The translations under genes and the position numbers were made by a program. Shown piece after piece: positions 51,301 through 59,441 of a stretch of 64,000 nucleotides of DNA; positions within the stretch are counted from its first letter, which is position 1; each line of letters starts with the position of its first letter. Source of the stretch: QKTW01 sp052161885. Lineage in GTDB: Bacteria > Bacteroidota > Bacteroidia > Chitinophagales > Chitinophagaceae. Below the pieces are notes generated by a model. The model was given only the letters and a program-made list of their open reading frames with translations, ran no database searches and was not told the origin of the DNA. The stretch covers positions 4,650,001 to 4,714,000 of the forward strand of contig CP197396.1 in assembly GCA_052161885.1 (NCBI GenBank). Reading direction: 5' to 3'.

Positions 51301-52763
51301 GCGATGCAGGCGATATAACATTTAAAGATACCGATGGCGATGGCATACCGGATGCACGCGATCTTGACAGCGATAATGATGGAATCAATGATGTGCAGGA
51401 AGGTGGCCTGGGTGCTTTTGATACGAATCATGACGGAATTGTGGATGGAACGGATACAGACGGCGACGGTATACGCAATGCAGTAGACGGGCAGCCCAAT
51501 GCTTTTGGTGATGCCGCAGATGCAGCGCCTGCAGATACGGATGGCGACGGTGTACCGGACTTCCGCGATCTGGACAGCGACAATGATACGATCAGTGATC
51601 TTATAGAAAGTGGCCAGACCGGTTATACAGATGCAGATCATGACGGTGTGATAGATGGACCGGATACAGATGGTGACGGTATACAGAACAGCACAGACGG
51701 ATTACCTAACGCTTTTGGCGACGCCGGAGACCCTTCCCCCAAAGACACTGATGGGGATGGTACTCCTGACTTTAAAGATACAGACAGCAATAACGACGGC
51801 ACTCCCGATATCGTAAGCAATGGGCATGGTTACCAGGATATGAATGGCGATGGTATGGTGGATAACCCTTCGGACCCGGATGGTGACGGCATCCCGAACA
51901 ATGATGGTCTTGATTTTAAACCATCAACGTTTGGCGGCCTGGGCGAAAGCACAGCATTGAATGTAAAAGTATTGCTTCAGGGCGCATTGCTTGGCACTTC
52001 AGGTACAGTAATGCGCGACAGCCTCCGTGCGAATGGCTTTATTCCTTTGAGCCAGCCGTACAATAGTACCGTAAGCACACGTTTTACGCAATATGGTGGC
52101 GGAGAAGAAGTAACTACCACAGCAGTGCTGAATGCAAATGCGGGCACTGGCAATGCAATCGTGGACTGGGTGCTTATAGAACTGCGCAGTTCATCAGATC
52201 CCACAGTTATAGTACACACCATGTCTGCTCTGGTACAGAGAGACGGAGATGTGGTAGGGGCAGACGGCAACCCGATCGCTGTAACGTTACCGGGCGGCGC
52301 ATACTACCTGTCGGTAAAGCACAGGAACCATCTCGGAGTAATGACTGCCACCCCGGTTATCATATCCGGAAACGGTGCAACAGTTGATTTTACAACACTT
52401 TCAGATGCGGCGGTCTATAACAGCTCTGCGCAATACGATGGCCTGGAAATGGCAGTAATAAATGGTGTAAAAGCACTGTGGGCAGGTAACGTAAATGCCG
52501 ACAGCAAAACCAAGCTTGACGGCGCTTCGAATGATCAGATGATGCTGCAGCAGAACGTGCTTAATTATCCCGGCAATACAGGACAGACACTCAACTACGA
52601 CCTGGCACATGGTTATTTCTATGGCGATGTGAATATGGATGGTAAAGTAAAACATGATGGCACCGGCAATGACCGTGCACTTATACAATCAGCTGTACTT
52701 CTATACCCTCTGAATACAAGCGGCATCAGCAATTTTAACATTATGCTGGAACAAATCCCTTAG
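48384..52763 (+). CDS. Giant secreted protein with thrombospondin type 3 calcium-binding repeats
   Basis: The 1459-residue product has a signal peptide (about 1-34, ending FNGANAQ) and three related about 170-residue beta domains (about 38-205, 206-375 and 376-555; each opens with a 'tDas.tNyat' element and closes with 'PFdEirf...yniYYAf'). A long array of DxDxDG calcium-binding TSP3 motifs follows (about 555-1180), with seven higher-order units of about 70 residues (DTDGDGIPD, DLDSDNDGIND, DANGDGMVDG in each). A C-terminal domain (about 1190-1459) has dockerin-like GDVNMDGKVKHDG and GNVNADSKTKLDG segments. No T9SS sorting domain is evident at its end; the next gene has one. Likely a calcium-stiffened adhesin or matrix protein. 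Confidence 0.88.
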   Translation: METSITPREESFSLLRRLCLLLLFSIYFFNGANAQNGSPCYTPIAGYATTATAVQSNGLCLACGFIDSLNNTTDASRTNYATFNTSVGLLAGNGVSVRDSVNTFPAGWEAGYVIGTGNATLNLNVLGTFTIQTYNNGTLQESKNINNGVSVSAISGNKGKVYLNFITTLPFDEVRFVFSSVVGAIDTMRIYYATAFDPNCGMAYTSSICYKQIAGPSSSVGFNGGLLNALVTLTNPQNITDGDKTTFGTLTVPAGTPLLSQPVFVSALDEQSVYPAGNKAGFVISYSASLLTANVLNSLSIETYLHGQLQDSINLGTGSGGITLSALAAAGNNEKEVSITTTKPFNEIRLVTDNTLGVNVGSVNIYYAFESGAACTDCRQVLTSSQASPYTGAIQASRTGVFGTVCIGQSMSGTANVVDASLTNFATYTPAILSVGCGGRISVGNGGVALPANTFAGFAISRQGTLLDLNIVNAITINLYRSGSLVASSNGASLLGAGLLNPTSGMTTIGFKSTVPFDEIQIRFDAGLISASLGGTYNIYYAFVVRDDDGDGVADCSEVCGLTQNDAIDTDGDGTPNACDVCNGSLFKSALADTDGDGIFDACDQDSDNDGISDAREDTNHDGDPTNDDADGDGIPNYLDLDSDNDGIPDLYESGIPAAVIATLDVNHDGVIDNTVAVGINGLANILESSDVSSSDNNYTLADTDGDGVPDFVDLDADNDGINDIRESGRTGLADANGDGMVDGPDADRDGIMDSADGNNSARGGTGIATPKDTDGDAIADFRDLDSDNDGINDVIESGNGAFDTNGDGLVDGTDTDGDGIRNLADNNNNAFGDAADAGLPDTDGDGIANFRDLDSDNDGINDVKESGLVLTADANGDGMVDGTDADGDGIIGVADGNSGAFGDASDPAVKDTDGDGIPDYKDLDSDNDGINDVKESGLPMSADANGDGLVDGTDTDGDGIIGVADGNTSVYGDAGDITFKDTDGDGIPDARDLDSDNDGINDVQEGGLGAFDTNHDGIVDGTDTDGDGIRNAVDGQPNAFGDAADAAPADTDGDGVPDFRDLDSDNDTISDLIESGQTGYTDADHDGVIDGPDTDGDGIQNSTDGLPNAFGDAGDPSPKDTDGDGTPDFKDTDSNNDGTPDIVSNGHGYQDMNGDGMVDNPSDPDGDGIPNNDGLDFKPSTFGGLGESTALNVKVLLQGALLGTSGTVMRDSLRANGFIPLSQPYNSTVSTRFTQYGGGEEVTTTAVLNANAGTGNAIVDWVLIELRSSSDPTVIVHTMSALVQRDGDVVGADGNPIAVTLPGGAYYLSVKHRNHLGVMTATPVIISGNGATVDFTTLSDAAVYNSSAQYDGLEMAVINGVKALWAGNVNADSKTKLDGASNDQMMLQQNVLNYPGNTGQTLNYDLAHGYFYGDVNMDGKVKHDGTGNDRALIQSAVLLYPLNTSGISNFNIMLEQIP
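50490..51930 (+). repeat. Seven about 207-210-bp coding repeats (TSP3 units)
   Basis: Units begin near 50488, 50700, 50908, 51118, 51328, 51535 and 51744 with GAT-ACN-GAT/GAC-GGN-GAT/GAC-GGN. Third-codon bases vary, so the protein is better conserved than the DNA, which argues for selection rather than very recent expansion. Confidence 0.85.
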
Positions 52764-52830
52764 TTAATTCCGGTACTCATTTACAAACATGCTAACACCA
52801 ACACCATTATTACAATTAAAGCCAACAGTC

Positions 52831-53922
52831 ATGAAAAGAAAATTATTGCTATTTGCGCTCGCTATTCTGTCCGGTTATTTTTCTGCTACTGCACAGCAAA
52901 TGGATTTCAGAGTGGTATACAACGCCGCTACCAGCCAATATGAGGTGTACCTGAAACCAACTTTTACAAATGGGGCTTTCCGTTTTGCTACCGGATCGCA
53001 GCTTACGCTGCTGCTGCCGGCCTCAGCGCCCAATGCCCCGGTTACAATAACATCAAGCCTTGCTGGTGGCCCATGGACAAACAATTCACAGGTATATGCC
53101 CCCGCAGCACAGCCTGCAAATGATTTCCAGTCTATAGTTTCCGGGGGGGCAGGTACTTTTGCGATTAACAGCGGCACAGAAGTGGAGATCTTTACGTTTG
53201 TACCGGCTTCCTGTATTCCGGGTATCAGGATGTATACCAATGGTATAGATGCTAATGGAATGTCTGGCGGTGACTGGAGTAACTCCCTGGTGCAGGCCAT
53301 AACGCTTAATGATTATACAGGCGTTCCCTACAACAATGCGGGAACGGTTTGCTCCCCGCTCGCTTCTTCTTTAATCAGCTTTACCGGTAAGCTCCGGGAA
53401 AATAATGCACTCCTGAACTGGGCTGTTGCTAATGAAGACGACATACAGTATTATGACATAGAACGCAGCCAGGATGCTTCAGACTGGAACCAGAGAGGTG
53501 TAGTGCCGGCGCACCAGGTGTCTACAAACCTGCAGGAATATAATTATACAGATAATGTTACAGGCCTCTCGGGCAATATCTTCTACCGCCTTAAAATGGC
53601 AGATACACGTGGCCAGTACAGGTATTCCTCCATTGTAAAACTCAATACCGGCAAACAGGGAAATCCGGACGGCAACATAACGGTTTTCCCCACTGCTGTA
53701 AGACAAGGCGATGATGTTTCTATACGTATGGGAAATATAAATGCAGCAGGTGCCGAGCTTAAAATTTACAACACACTTGGTCAGCCGGTCAAGACCATAA
53801 AAATAACTTCGGATGAAACGGTAAAAATCAGTACAGCAGGTCTTGCTGCGGGTACTTATCTTATCTGTGGATCCGTTACGGAGCTTTCTCTCTCCCCTTT
53901 ATCCAGGTTTATAGTTTTATAA
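52831..53922 (+). CDS. Secreted protein with T9SS type A sorting domain
   Basis: The ATG at 52831 gives a direct signal peptide (MKRKLLLFALAILSGYFSATAQ); the earlier in-frame ATG at 52789 would add 14 non-signal residues. The 363-residue product has an N-terminal beta domain (about 22-185, DFRVVYNAATSQYEVYLKPTF) and a fibronectin-like segment (about 195-280, the 'IQYYDIERSQDASDWNQRG' pattern common before T9SS tails). A type A sorting domain follows (about 285-363; ELKIYNTLGQPVKTI, then AAGTYLICGSV). It lies 67 bp after the TSP3 giant and is probably co-transcribed and functionally paired with it. Confidence 0.87.
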   Translation: MKRKLLLFALAILSGYFSATAQQMDFRVVYNAATSQYEVYLKPTFTNGAFRFATGSQLTLLLPASAPNAPVTITSSLAGGPWTNNSQVYAPAAQPANDFQSIVSGGAGTFAINSGTEVEIFTFVPASCIPGIRMYTNGIDANGMSGGDWSNSLVQAITLNDYTGVPYNNAGTVCSPLASSLISFTGKLRENNALLNWAVANEDDIQYYDIERSQDASDWNQRGVVPAHQVSTNLQEYNYTDNVTGLSGNIFYRLKMADTRGQYRYSSIVKLNTGKQGNPDGNITVFPTAVRQGDDVSIRMGNINAAGAELKIYNTLGQPVKTIKITSDETVKISTAGLAAGTYLICGSVTELSLSPLSRFIVL

Positions 53923-53941
53923 GGCCTGAATTTTTCCCCTT

Positions 53942-53978
53942 AAAATGCCGTCTTCCCACGAAAGAAGCGGCATTTTTG
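53942..53978 (+). terminator. Intrinsic terminator
   Basis: A nine-base stem AAAATGCCG / CGGCATTTT with a 17-base loop and T5. Confidence 0.82.
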
Positions 53979-54038
53979 TTTTATAGCAGAAAAATGACAT
54001 ATTTGTGTCCTGAAAGCTATAAAACATTTTATTTCCCT

Positions 54039-54935
54039 ATGAAACAACCTTTTACATCTGTTTTTTCCTTTAGCAGGAGGGAACGGGCTGGTATTTTTTC
54101 TTTACTGGCCATATGTACGTTCTTATTTATAATATGGTACACCATGCCCTGGTGGATAAAACAACCTGACATAACAGAAGAAAAGGCACTTCTTGAAACA
54201 TGGAACCGATTGCAGAAAACATCGCCGGAAAATGCCGGTTATGCAGATACAGAGACAGGCAGTGAGAATGCTCAGCCCGCACATCTTTTTGCATTTGACC
54301 CCAACACCGTTGACAGTACGGCAATGCGGCAACTTGGCTTTGCTGCAAGAACGGCACACCTGCTGATCAACTGGCGCCTCAAAGGCAAACATTTTTACTC
54401 AAAAGAAGATTTAAGATCTCTGTATACACTCACTGCAGAACAATACCAGACTTTGGAACCATATATACAGATAGCGGAAAGCAGCAGACCATCGTACACC
54501 AGGGAATATCAACCGTTTCAGCGGGTTGCAATTCCGGATATTATTGATCTCAATCATACAGATTCTGCCATGCTGGAGCGGCTAAACGGCATAGGACCCA
54601 CACTGGCGCATAAAATCATTGAGCGCAGGAAAGCGCTTGGTGGCTTTAACAGTATAACGCAGTTACAGGAAATATACCGTTTCCCGGATACCGTATTCCG
54701 GCAGTTGTCTGCAAAATTCATTATTCATAAACAGGACGTGCAACGGATTGCATTAAACAGCTGCAATATAGAAGAGTTGGTACGACATCCTTATGTAGGG
54801 GAAAAGATGGCCAAAAACATACTGCTGCTGCGTCAGGGCCTTGGGCGTTTTGAAAATGTTGAACAATTAAGGCAGGTGCCGTTGATGAATGAAGAAAATT
54901 ATCGTAAAATTGCGCCTTATTTCACAGCAGAATAA
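54039..54935 (+). CDS. ComEA-like helix-hairpin-helix protein, membrane-anchored
   Basis: The ATG at 54039 precedes a basic N-terminus and one membrane segment (about residues 18-36, GIFSLLAICTFLFIIWYTMPWW). The 298-residue protein then has three to four HhH-type modules: one at about 80-140 (FDPNTVDSTAMRQLGFAARTAHLLINWRLKG), a classic ComEA pair at about 165-225 (DLNHTDSAMLERLNGIGPTLAHKIIERRKALGGF), and another at 230-295 (LNSCNIEELVRHPYVGEKMAKNILLLRQGLGRF). ComEA proteins bind DNA during uptake; many Bacteroidota have this larger anchored form of uncertain role. It is followed after 7 bp by the acyl-CoA dehydrogenase gene. Confidence 0.85.
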   Translation: MKQPFTSVFSFSRRERAGIFSLLAICTFLFIIWYTMPWWIKQPDITEEKALLETWNRLQKTSPENAGYADTETGSENAQPAHLFAFDPNTVDSTAMRQLGFAARTAHLLINWRLKGKHFYSKEDLRSLYTLTAEQYQTLEPYIQIAESSRPSYTREYQPFQRVAIPDIIDLNHTDSAMLERLNGIGPTLAHKIIERRKALGGFNSITQLQEIYRFPDTVFRQLSAKFIIHKQDVQRIALNSCNIEELVRHPYVGEKMAKNILLLRQGLGRFENVEQLRQVPLMNEENYRKIAPYFTAE

Positions 54936-54942
54936 GTTTATA

Positions 54943-56082
54943 ATGGAGTTCAATTACACAGATACACAAGTGCAGATCGCAGAGATGGTGCGTGATTTTG
55001 CCAACAGGCACATTCGTCCGGAAATGATGGAATGGGATGAAGCACAGAAGTTTCCCATAGACTTGTTCCACGAAATGGGCAAGCTCGGTCTGATGGGCGT
55101 TCTTGTTCCGGCAGAATATGGTGGTTCCGGTCTGGGTTATTTTGAATACGTTACTGTAATAAGTGAAATAGCCAAAGTGTGCGGTTCTATTGGACTTTCT
55201 GTTGCAGCGCATAACTCACTGTGCACGGGTCATATATTATACTTCGGTACTGAAGAGCAAAAGAAAAAATATCTTCCTAAGCTGGCTACCGGTGAATGGA
55301 TAGGCGCATGGGGACTTACGGAGGCCAATACCGGCAGCGATGCAGGAAATATGCGTTGTACCGCTGTAAAAGACGGTGACGGCTGGATACTCAACGGTAC
55401 TAAAAACTGGATCACACACGGTATCAGCGGCAATGTGGCGGTAGTGCTGGCCCGTACCGGCGAACCCCGTACCAGCAACAACGTAACCGCTTTCATCGTG
55501 GAACGTGGCACACCAGGCTTCACAGCAGGTAAAAAAGAAAATAAACTCGGTATGCGCGCTTCTGAAACAGCAGAGCTCGTTTTCGATAACTGCCGTATTT
55601 CCGATGCGCAGCGTATGGGCGAAGTAGGAGATGGTTTCCGTCAGGCTATGAAGGTGCTGGACGGCGGACGTATTTCCATTGCGGCTCTTTCGCTCGGTAT
55701 CGCAAAAGGTGCATACGAAGCATCCGTAAAATATTCAAAAGAACGCTACCAGTTTGATCAGCCGATCTCCAATTTCCAGGCAATTTCCTTTAAGCTGGCA
55801 GATATGGCTACCAAAATCGAAGTAGCAGAAAACCTTATTTACCAGGCTGCAGACATGAAAAACCGCGGCGTGAAAATGACCAAGGAATCTGCAATGGCAA
55901 AATATTACGCTTCGGAAGTAAGCGTGCAGGTGTCTACTGATGCCGTACAGATATTTGGTGGCTATGGCTATACAAAAGATTTCCCGGTGGAAAAATTCTA
56001 TCGTGACTCCAAGCTGTGCACTATTGGTGAAGGAACGTCCGAGATACAGAAACTGGTTATCTCAAGGGATATTCTGAAATAA
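54943..56082 (+). CDS. Acyl-CoA dehydrogenase (short/medium-chain type)
   Basis: The ATG at 54943 starts a normal N-terminus (MEFNYTDTQVQIAEMVRDF); an earlier start would overlap the HhH gene. This 379-residue FAD enzyme of fatty-acid or branched-chain oxidation shows GLTEANTGSDAGN and WILNGTKNWITHG of the middle beta domain and LGIAKGAYEASVKYSKER of the C-terminal helices. It ends with DAVQIFGGYGYTKDFPVEKFYRDSK and IGEGTSEIQ, which carries the catalytic-Glu region of the butyryl-CoA dehydrogenase group. Terminator at 56105. Confidence 0.95.
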   Translation: MEFNYTDTQVQIAEMVRDFANRHIRPEMMEWDEAQKFPIDLFHEMGKLGLMGVLVPAEYGGSGLGYFEYVTVISEIAKVCGSIGLSVAAHNSLCTGHILYFGTEEQKKKYLPKLATGEWIGAWGLTEANTGSDAGNMRCTAVKDGDGWILNGTKNWITHGISGNVAVVLARTGEPRTSNNVTAFIVERGTPGFTAGKKENKLGMRASETAELVFDNCRISDAQRMGEVGDGFRQAMKVLDGGRISIAALSLGIAKGAYEASVKYSKERYQFDQPISNFQAISFKLADMATKIEVAENLIYQAADMKNRGVKMTKESAMAKYYASEVSVQVSTDAVQIFGGYGYTKDFPVEKFYRDSKLCTIGEGTSEIQKLVISRDILK

Positions 56083-56104
56083 ATTCTCCTGTTTAAAAAT
56101 ATAG

Positions 56105-56134
56105 AAGCCTGGCTGCAGCAGCCAGGCTTTTTTT
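56105..56134. terminator. Terminator between acyl-CoA dehydrogenase and nhaA
   Basis: A perfect ten-base stem AGCCTGGCTG / CAGCCAGGCT with a three-base loop and T8. It lies between convergent genes. Confidence 0.88.
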
Positions 56135-56177
56135 GTGCATATAGGTATGAGTAACTTAGAGCAATTGTGTACTCGTA

Positions 56178-57377
56178 TTATTGAACAGGAGCCTGGATGC
56201 GCTGTTTTTTTACATGGGCGGCACGCAGGAAAAAGTACCCGGCCAAACCAGCACAAAGAGAAGCGCCTATAATGGCAATCTTGGCGATCAATTGTACTTC
56301 AGGATCACCAAAAGCGAGTGTTGCAATGAAAATAGACATAGTAAAACCAATACCTGCAATAATACCCATACCAGCCAGCTGGTTCCATTGCATGCGCTCA
56401 GGAAGCGCTGCCAGCTTCAGTTTCACGGCAAGAAAACAAAAAAGGAATATTCCTGCAGGTTTCCCTACTACCAGCCCTGTAAATATGCCGTAATGCACCG
56501 GGCTGCTGAATACCGGAGAAAAGTGAGATGGTAACACAATGGCTGTATTGGCTAAAGCGAAAAGCGGCAGTATAATAAAATTCACCGGGTCGTGCAGGCT
56601 TTCTTCGAGCGACTGTATTTTTTTTACCGGCAGGGTAAAGGCAAGCAGCACACCGGCAATGGTGGCATGGATGCCTGAATTATATACAAAATACCAGAGC
56701 AGTATACCAATGGTGAAAAAAATGAAAGGCTTTTTTATCTTAAGTAAATTAAGTGCTATAAGTACTGCTAATGTAAGTGCTGCAAGGCCGATGTACAGAA
56801 AATTTATCTGTTGCGTATAAAACAATGCAATGGCAATAATGCCGCCAAGATCATCAATAATGGCAAGTGCTGTGAGAAATATGCGCACAGAAAGCGGTGC
56901 TTTTTTCCCGAGCAGGGAAAGCACCCCCAGCGAAAAAGCAATATCGGTAGCCATAGGAATACCCCAGCCGCCACTGTAGGGTGTATGTCTGCACCAGAGG
57001 TAGTAAATAAGTGCCGGAACGACCATGCCACCTGATGCCGCAATGACCGGCATCATTGCTTTTTGGGGCGAAGACAGTTCGCCGCAGAGCAGTTCGCGTT
57101 TTATCTCCATACCGGCCAGCAGAAAAAAGATGGCCATCAGGGCATCATTTATTACATGCAGCACTGTATGTGGCAGATGCAGCTGCGGCAACGGCATCAG
57201 CAGTTCGTGTTCCCAGAATGCGATATACTTTTGCGATAACCCACTGTTGCTCACAATTAATGAAATAACAGTGCAGAAGATGAGTATAATGCCGGTAGCC
57301 CTGCTGTCGCGGATAAACCTGCGTACAGGTGAAAAAACACTGTTTTGCAAAAGCTCGTAGCTGCTGTATTTCGGCAT
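56178..57377 (-). CDS. nhaA: Na+/H+ antiporter NhaA
   Basis: This 399-residue inner-membrane antiporter exports sodium for protons at alkaline pH. About eleven to twelve membrane segments are visible. The essential Asp pair lies in FLTALAIIDDLGGIIAIALFY (residue about 165), preceded by ATDIAFSLGVLSLLG. The N-terminus contains the NhaA helix ending HVINDALMAIFFLLAGMEIKREL, and the C-terminal GIGFTMSIFIATLAF is also diagnostic. It is read convergently with the acyl-CoA dehydrogenase gene and divergently from the nucleotidase operon. Confidence 0.97.
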   Translation of the reverse strand: MPKYSSYELLQNSVFSPVRRFIRDSRATGIILIFCTVISLIVSNSGLSQKYIAFWEHELLMPLPQLHLPHTVLHVINDALMAIFFLLAGMEIKRELLCGELSSPQKAMMPVIAASGGMVVPALIYYLWCRHTPYSGGWGIPMATDIAFSLGVLSLLGKKAPLSVRIFLTALAIIDDLGGIIAIALFYTQQINFLYIGLAALTLAVLIALNLLKIKKPFIFFTIGILLWYFVYNSGIHATIAGVLLAFTLPVKKIQSLEESLHDPVNFIILPLFALANTAIVLPSHFSPVFSSPVHYGIFTGLVVGKPAGIFLFCFLAVKLKLAALPERMQWNQLAGMGIIAGIGFTMSIFIATLAFGDPEVQLIAKIAIIGASLCAGLAGYFFLRAAHVKKQRIQAPVQ

Positions 57378-57465
57378 TCCTCAAAAATAATTTTTTACAA
57401 CCATAAAGCCCGGCATGGCAATTGAGCTGTTAATATTTTTTATAACTTAAAGACATGTTTTTATA

Positions 57466-57507
57466 ATAACGATAACGGTATCTTACAGGTATCGTTATCT
57501 ACATTTG
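57466..57507 (+). promoter_or_regulatory. Promoter and operator-like dyad of the nucleotidase operon
   Basis: The exact -7 element TACATTTG (57500-57507) is overlapped upstream by a perfect nine-base dyad ATAACGATA (57466-57474) / TATCGTTAT (57490-57498), centres 24 bp apart. The dyad fills the -33 to -7 spacer, a typical repressor position. The gene start is only 10 to 13 bases after the -7 element. Confidence 0.65.
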
Positions 57508-57516
57508 CAGCAGTTT

Positions 57517-58269
57517 ATGATGTCAGCGAGGAGATATTTTTCGGCAGCGGTTTTATTGCCGGCATTAGCATTGAGTGCGTGTCACAAACCATACTATATA
57601 CAGCAGCACAGGCAGCAGTTGTATGTAATAGATAAAAACGTGCAACAGGACAGTGCAACATTACAATTACTTAAACCATATAAGCGCGGGGTGGATACGC
57701 AGATGCAGGTGGTGATAGGGCGCACAGATATACCGCTTACCAAAGCGCAGCCGGAAAGCCTGCTCGGTGATTTTATGGCAGATGCACAGCTGGAAGCCGC
57801 ACAGCGTATTGATCATAAAGTGGTGGCCTCTGTAATGAACTATGGAGGCATACGGCTCTCTTACATTAATCCGGGTGAAATAACACGTGGTAAAATGTAT
57901 GAGCTCATGCCGTTTGATAACATGCTGGCTATAGTGGAGGTTCCGGGTGATGTATTGAAACAATTCTGTGATGCTATAGCAGCAAAAAAAGGTTGGCCGG
58001 TAAGTGGTCTGCAGTTTACGATAAAAGACAAACATGCAGAAAATATTACAGTAGACGGGCAGCCGCTGAATGAGCATATTGTTTATAAGATCGCTCTGAA
58101 TGATTACGTTGCACGCGGAGGCGATAATTGTGATTTCCTGGTGCCGCTCAAGAAAAAATTTACTACCATTTTCCTGCGTGATGTGCTCATCGATTATGTA
58201 GCAGCGCTCAATGCACAGAACAAACCATTACATCCTCAAATGAGCAACCGTATCCGCTATGCTGAATAG
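57517..58269 (+). CDS. 5'-nucleotidase C-terminal-domain lipoprotein
   Basis: ATG 57517 or 57520 is the start; the frame's upstream TTG is inside the promoter. The 250-residue product has a lipoprotein signal (LALSAC, Cys about 22). The rest is the substrate-binding C-terminal domain of UshA-type 5'-nucleotidases: LLGDFMADAQLEAA, SVMNYGGIRLSYINPGEITRGKMYELMPFDNMLAIVEVPG, and LNDYVARGGDNCDFL with the nucleobase-stacking region. It lacks the metallophosphatase domain, which is encoded by the next gene overlapping it by 11 bp. The two probably assemble on the periplasmic face of a membrane. Confidence 0.9.
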   Translation: MMSARRYFSAAVLLPALALSACHKPYYIQQHRQQLYVIDKNVQQDSATLQLLKPYKRGVDTQMQVVIGRTDIPLTKAQPESLLGDFMADAQLEAAQRIDHKVVASVMNYGGIRLSYINPGEITRGKMYELMPFDNMLAIVEVPGDVLKQFCDAIAAKKGWPVSGLQFTIKDKHAENITVDGQPLNEHIVYKIALNDYVARGGDNCDFLVPLKKKFTTIFLRDVLIDYVAALNAQNKPLHPQMSNRIRYAE

Positions 58270-59197
58270 AAGAACATTTTTGAAAAAAGCTGCGATGGGC
58301 AGTGGTCTGCTGATGGCGGGAGGCTTTCCGTTTGAAAGTTTTGCAGGCGAACATAAGAAAACTAAGATCACGATCCTTCATACCAATGACACGCACAGTC
58401 GTATGGAGCCTTTTCCGGCTGAGGGTGGTAAATATGACGGGCAGGGTGGGGTTGTTTCGCGCGCAGCGCTGATACACCAGATACGCCAGGAGGAAGAGCA
58501 TGTATTGCTGCTGGATGCGGGCGATATATTCCAGGGAACACCTTATTTTAACCTGTATAAAGGGGAGCCGGAAATCAAGGCGATGAGCATGATGGGCTAT
58601 GACGCGGTAACTATGGGCAATCATGATTTTGATGCAGGTGTGGAGGGTTTTGCAAAGCAATTACCGCATGCAGATTTTCCTGTTCTTATTGCCAACTACG
58701 ACTTTACAGATACGCCGCTGGATGGTAAGACCCGGCCATACATGACGATTAAAAAAGGCGGCATAAAAATTGGAGTATTCGGCCTGGGAATTCAGCTGAA
58801 AGGACTGGTGCCGGATGAAGCTTACGGAAAGACAAAATACATAGAGCCGATACAGGTGGCCCGGAGTGTGTCTGAGCAATTGCGGAAGAAAGAAAAATGT
58901 GACATGGTCATCTGTTTGTCGCACCTTGGGTATGAGTATGACTATAACAAAGTGAGTGATAAGATACTGGCCCGTGAAACGGAGCATATAGACCTCATAA
59001 TAGGGGGACATACCCATACTTTCCTGGAGGAACCTACAGTAATGCGCAATAAAAAAGGCAGAGAAATTGTTATAAATCAGGTGGGATGGGCAGGCCTCAG
59101 ATTGGGGCGGTTGGATTACGCTTTTGATCACAAAAAGAGTTCCAATCTGTCCAATGCCCAATCTGTAATCGTGAGAAAACAAACAAGGGCATGTTGA
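58259..59197 (+). CDS. Tat-exported metallophosphatase (5'-nucleotidase catalytic domain)
   Basis: The 312-residue protein begins with a twin-arginine signal (NRRTFLKKAAMGSGLLMAGG). The calcineurin-like catalytic domain has all dimetal motifs: LHTNDTHSR, LDAGDIFQG, MGNHDFDAG, LSHLGYEYD and GGHTHTF. These match the N-terminal domain of UshA/5'-nucleotidases, which hydrolyse nucleotides to nucleosides and phosphate. The substrate-binding half is supplied by the preceding gene, with an 11-bp overlap and a frame change, so translation is coupled. The Tat signal suggests folding with metal in the cytosol. Confidence 0.92.
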   Translation: MLNRRTFLKKAAMGSGLLMAGGFPFESFAGEHKKTKITILHTNDTHSRMEPFPAEGGKYDGQGGVVSRAALIHQIRQEEEHVLLLDAGDIFQGTPYFNLYKGEPEIKAMSMMGYDAVTMGNHDFDAGVEGFAKQLPHADFPVLIANYDFTDTPLDGKTRPYMTIKKGGIKIGVFGLGIQLKGLVPDEAYGKTKYIEPIQVARSVSEQLRKKEKCDMVICLSHLGYEYDYNKVSDKILARETEHIDLIIGGHTHTFLEEPTVMRNKKGREIVINQVGWAGLRLGRLDYAFDHKKSSNLSNAQSVIVRKQTRAC

Positions 59198-59441
59198 TTT
59201 TTTTTTTCAACAAATTGTTGGCAACTTCGTCCTCCTGCTACTGGTTTAATCAACGGTGGCAGGATATCACCAAAGTGACAGTAGTGAAGGTTTTAGCGCG
59301 TCTGTAGATAATAAACTAAATGGTATTGGCACAGTGCAACTGGCCCCTTTTTTAAAAATTTTAAAAATAGGGATGTGGCATCGTCGCCTCTGTTGATTAA
59401 AAAATGTAAATTGGTAAAGCCCGAACAGAGCATTAAATAAC

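Noticed and set aside
50463..51641. 392-codon minus-strand frame across the TSP3 repeats
   Set aside because: Antisense of GAT/GAC-GGN repeats is automatically stop-poor; the plus strand has a clear secreted calcium-binding protein.
59198..59441. Replication origin next to dnaA
   Set aside because: No cluster of TTATCCACA-like boxes and no AT-rich unwinding repeats were seen; only one CAACAA/TTGTTG palindrome.
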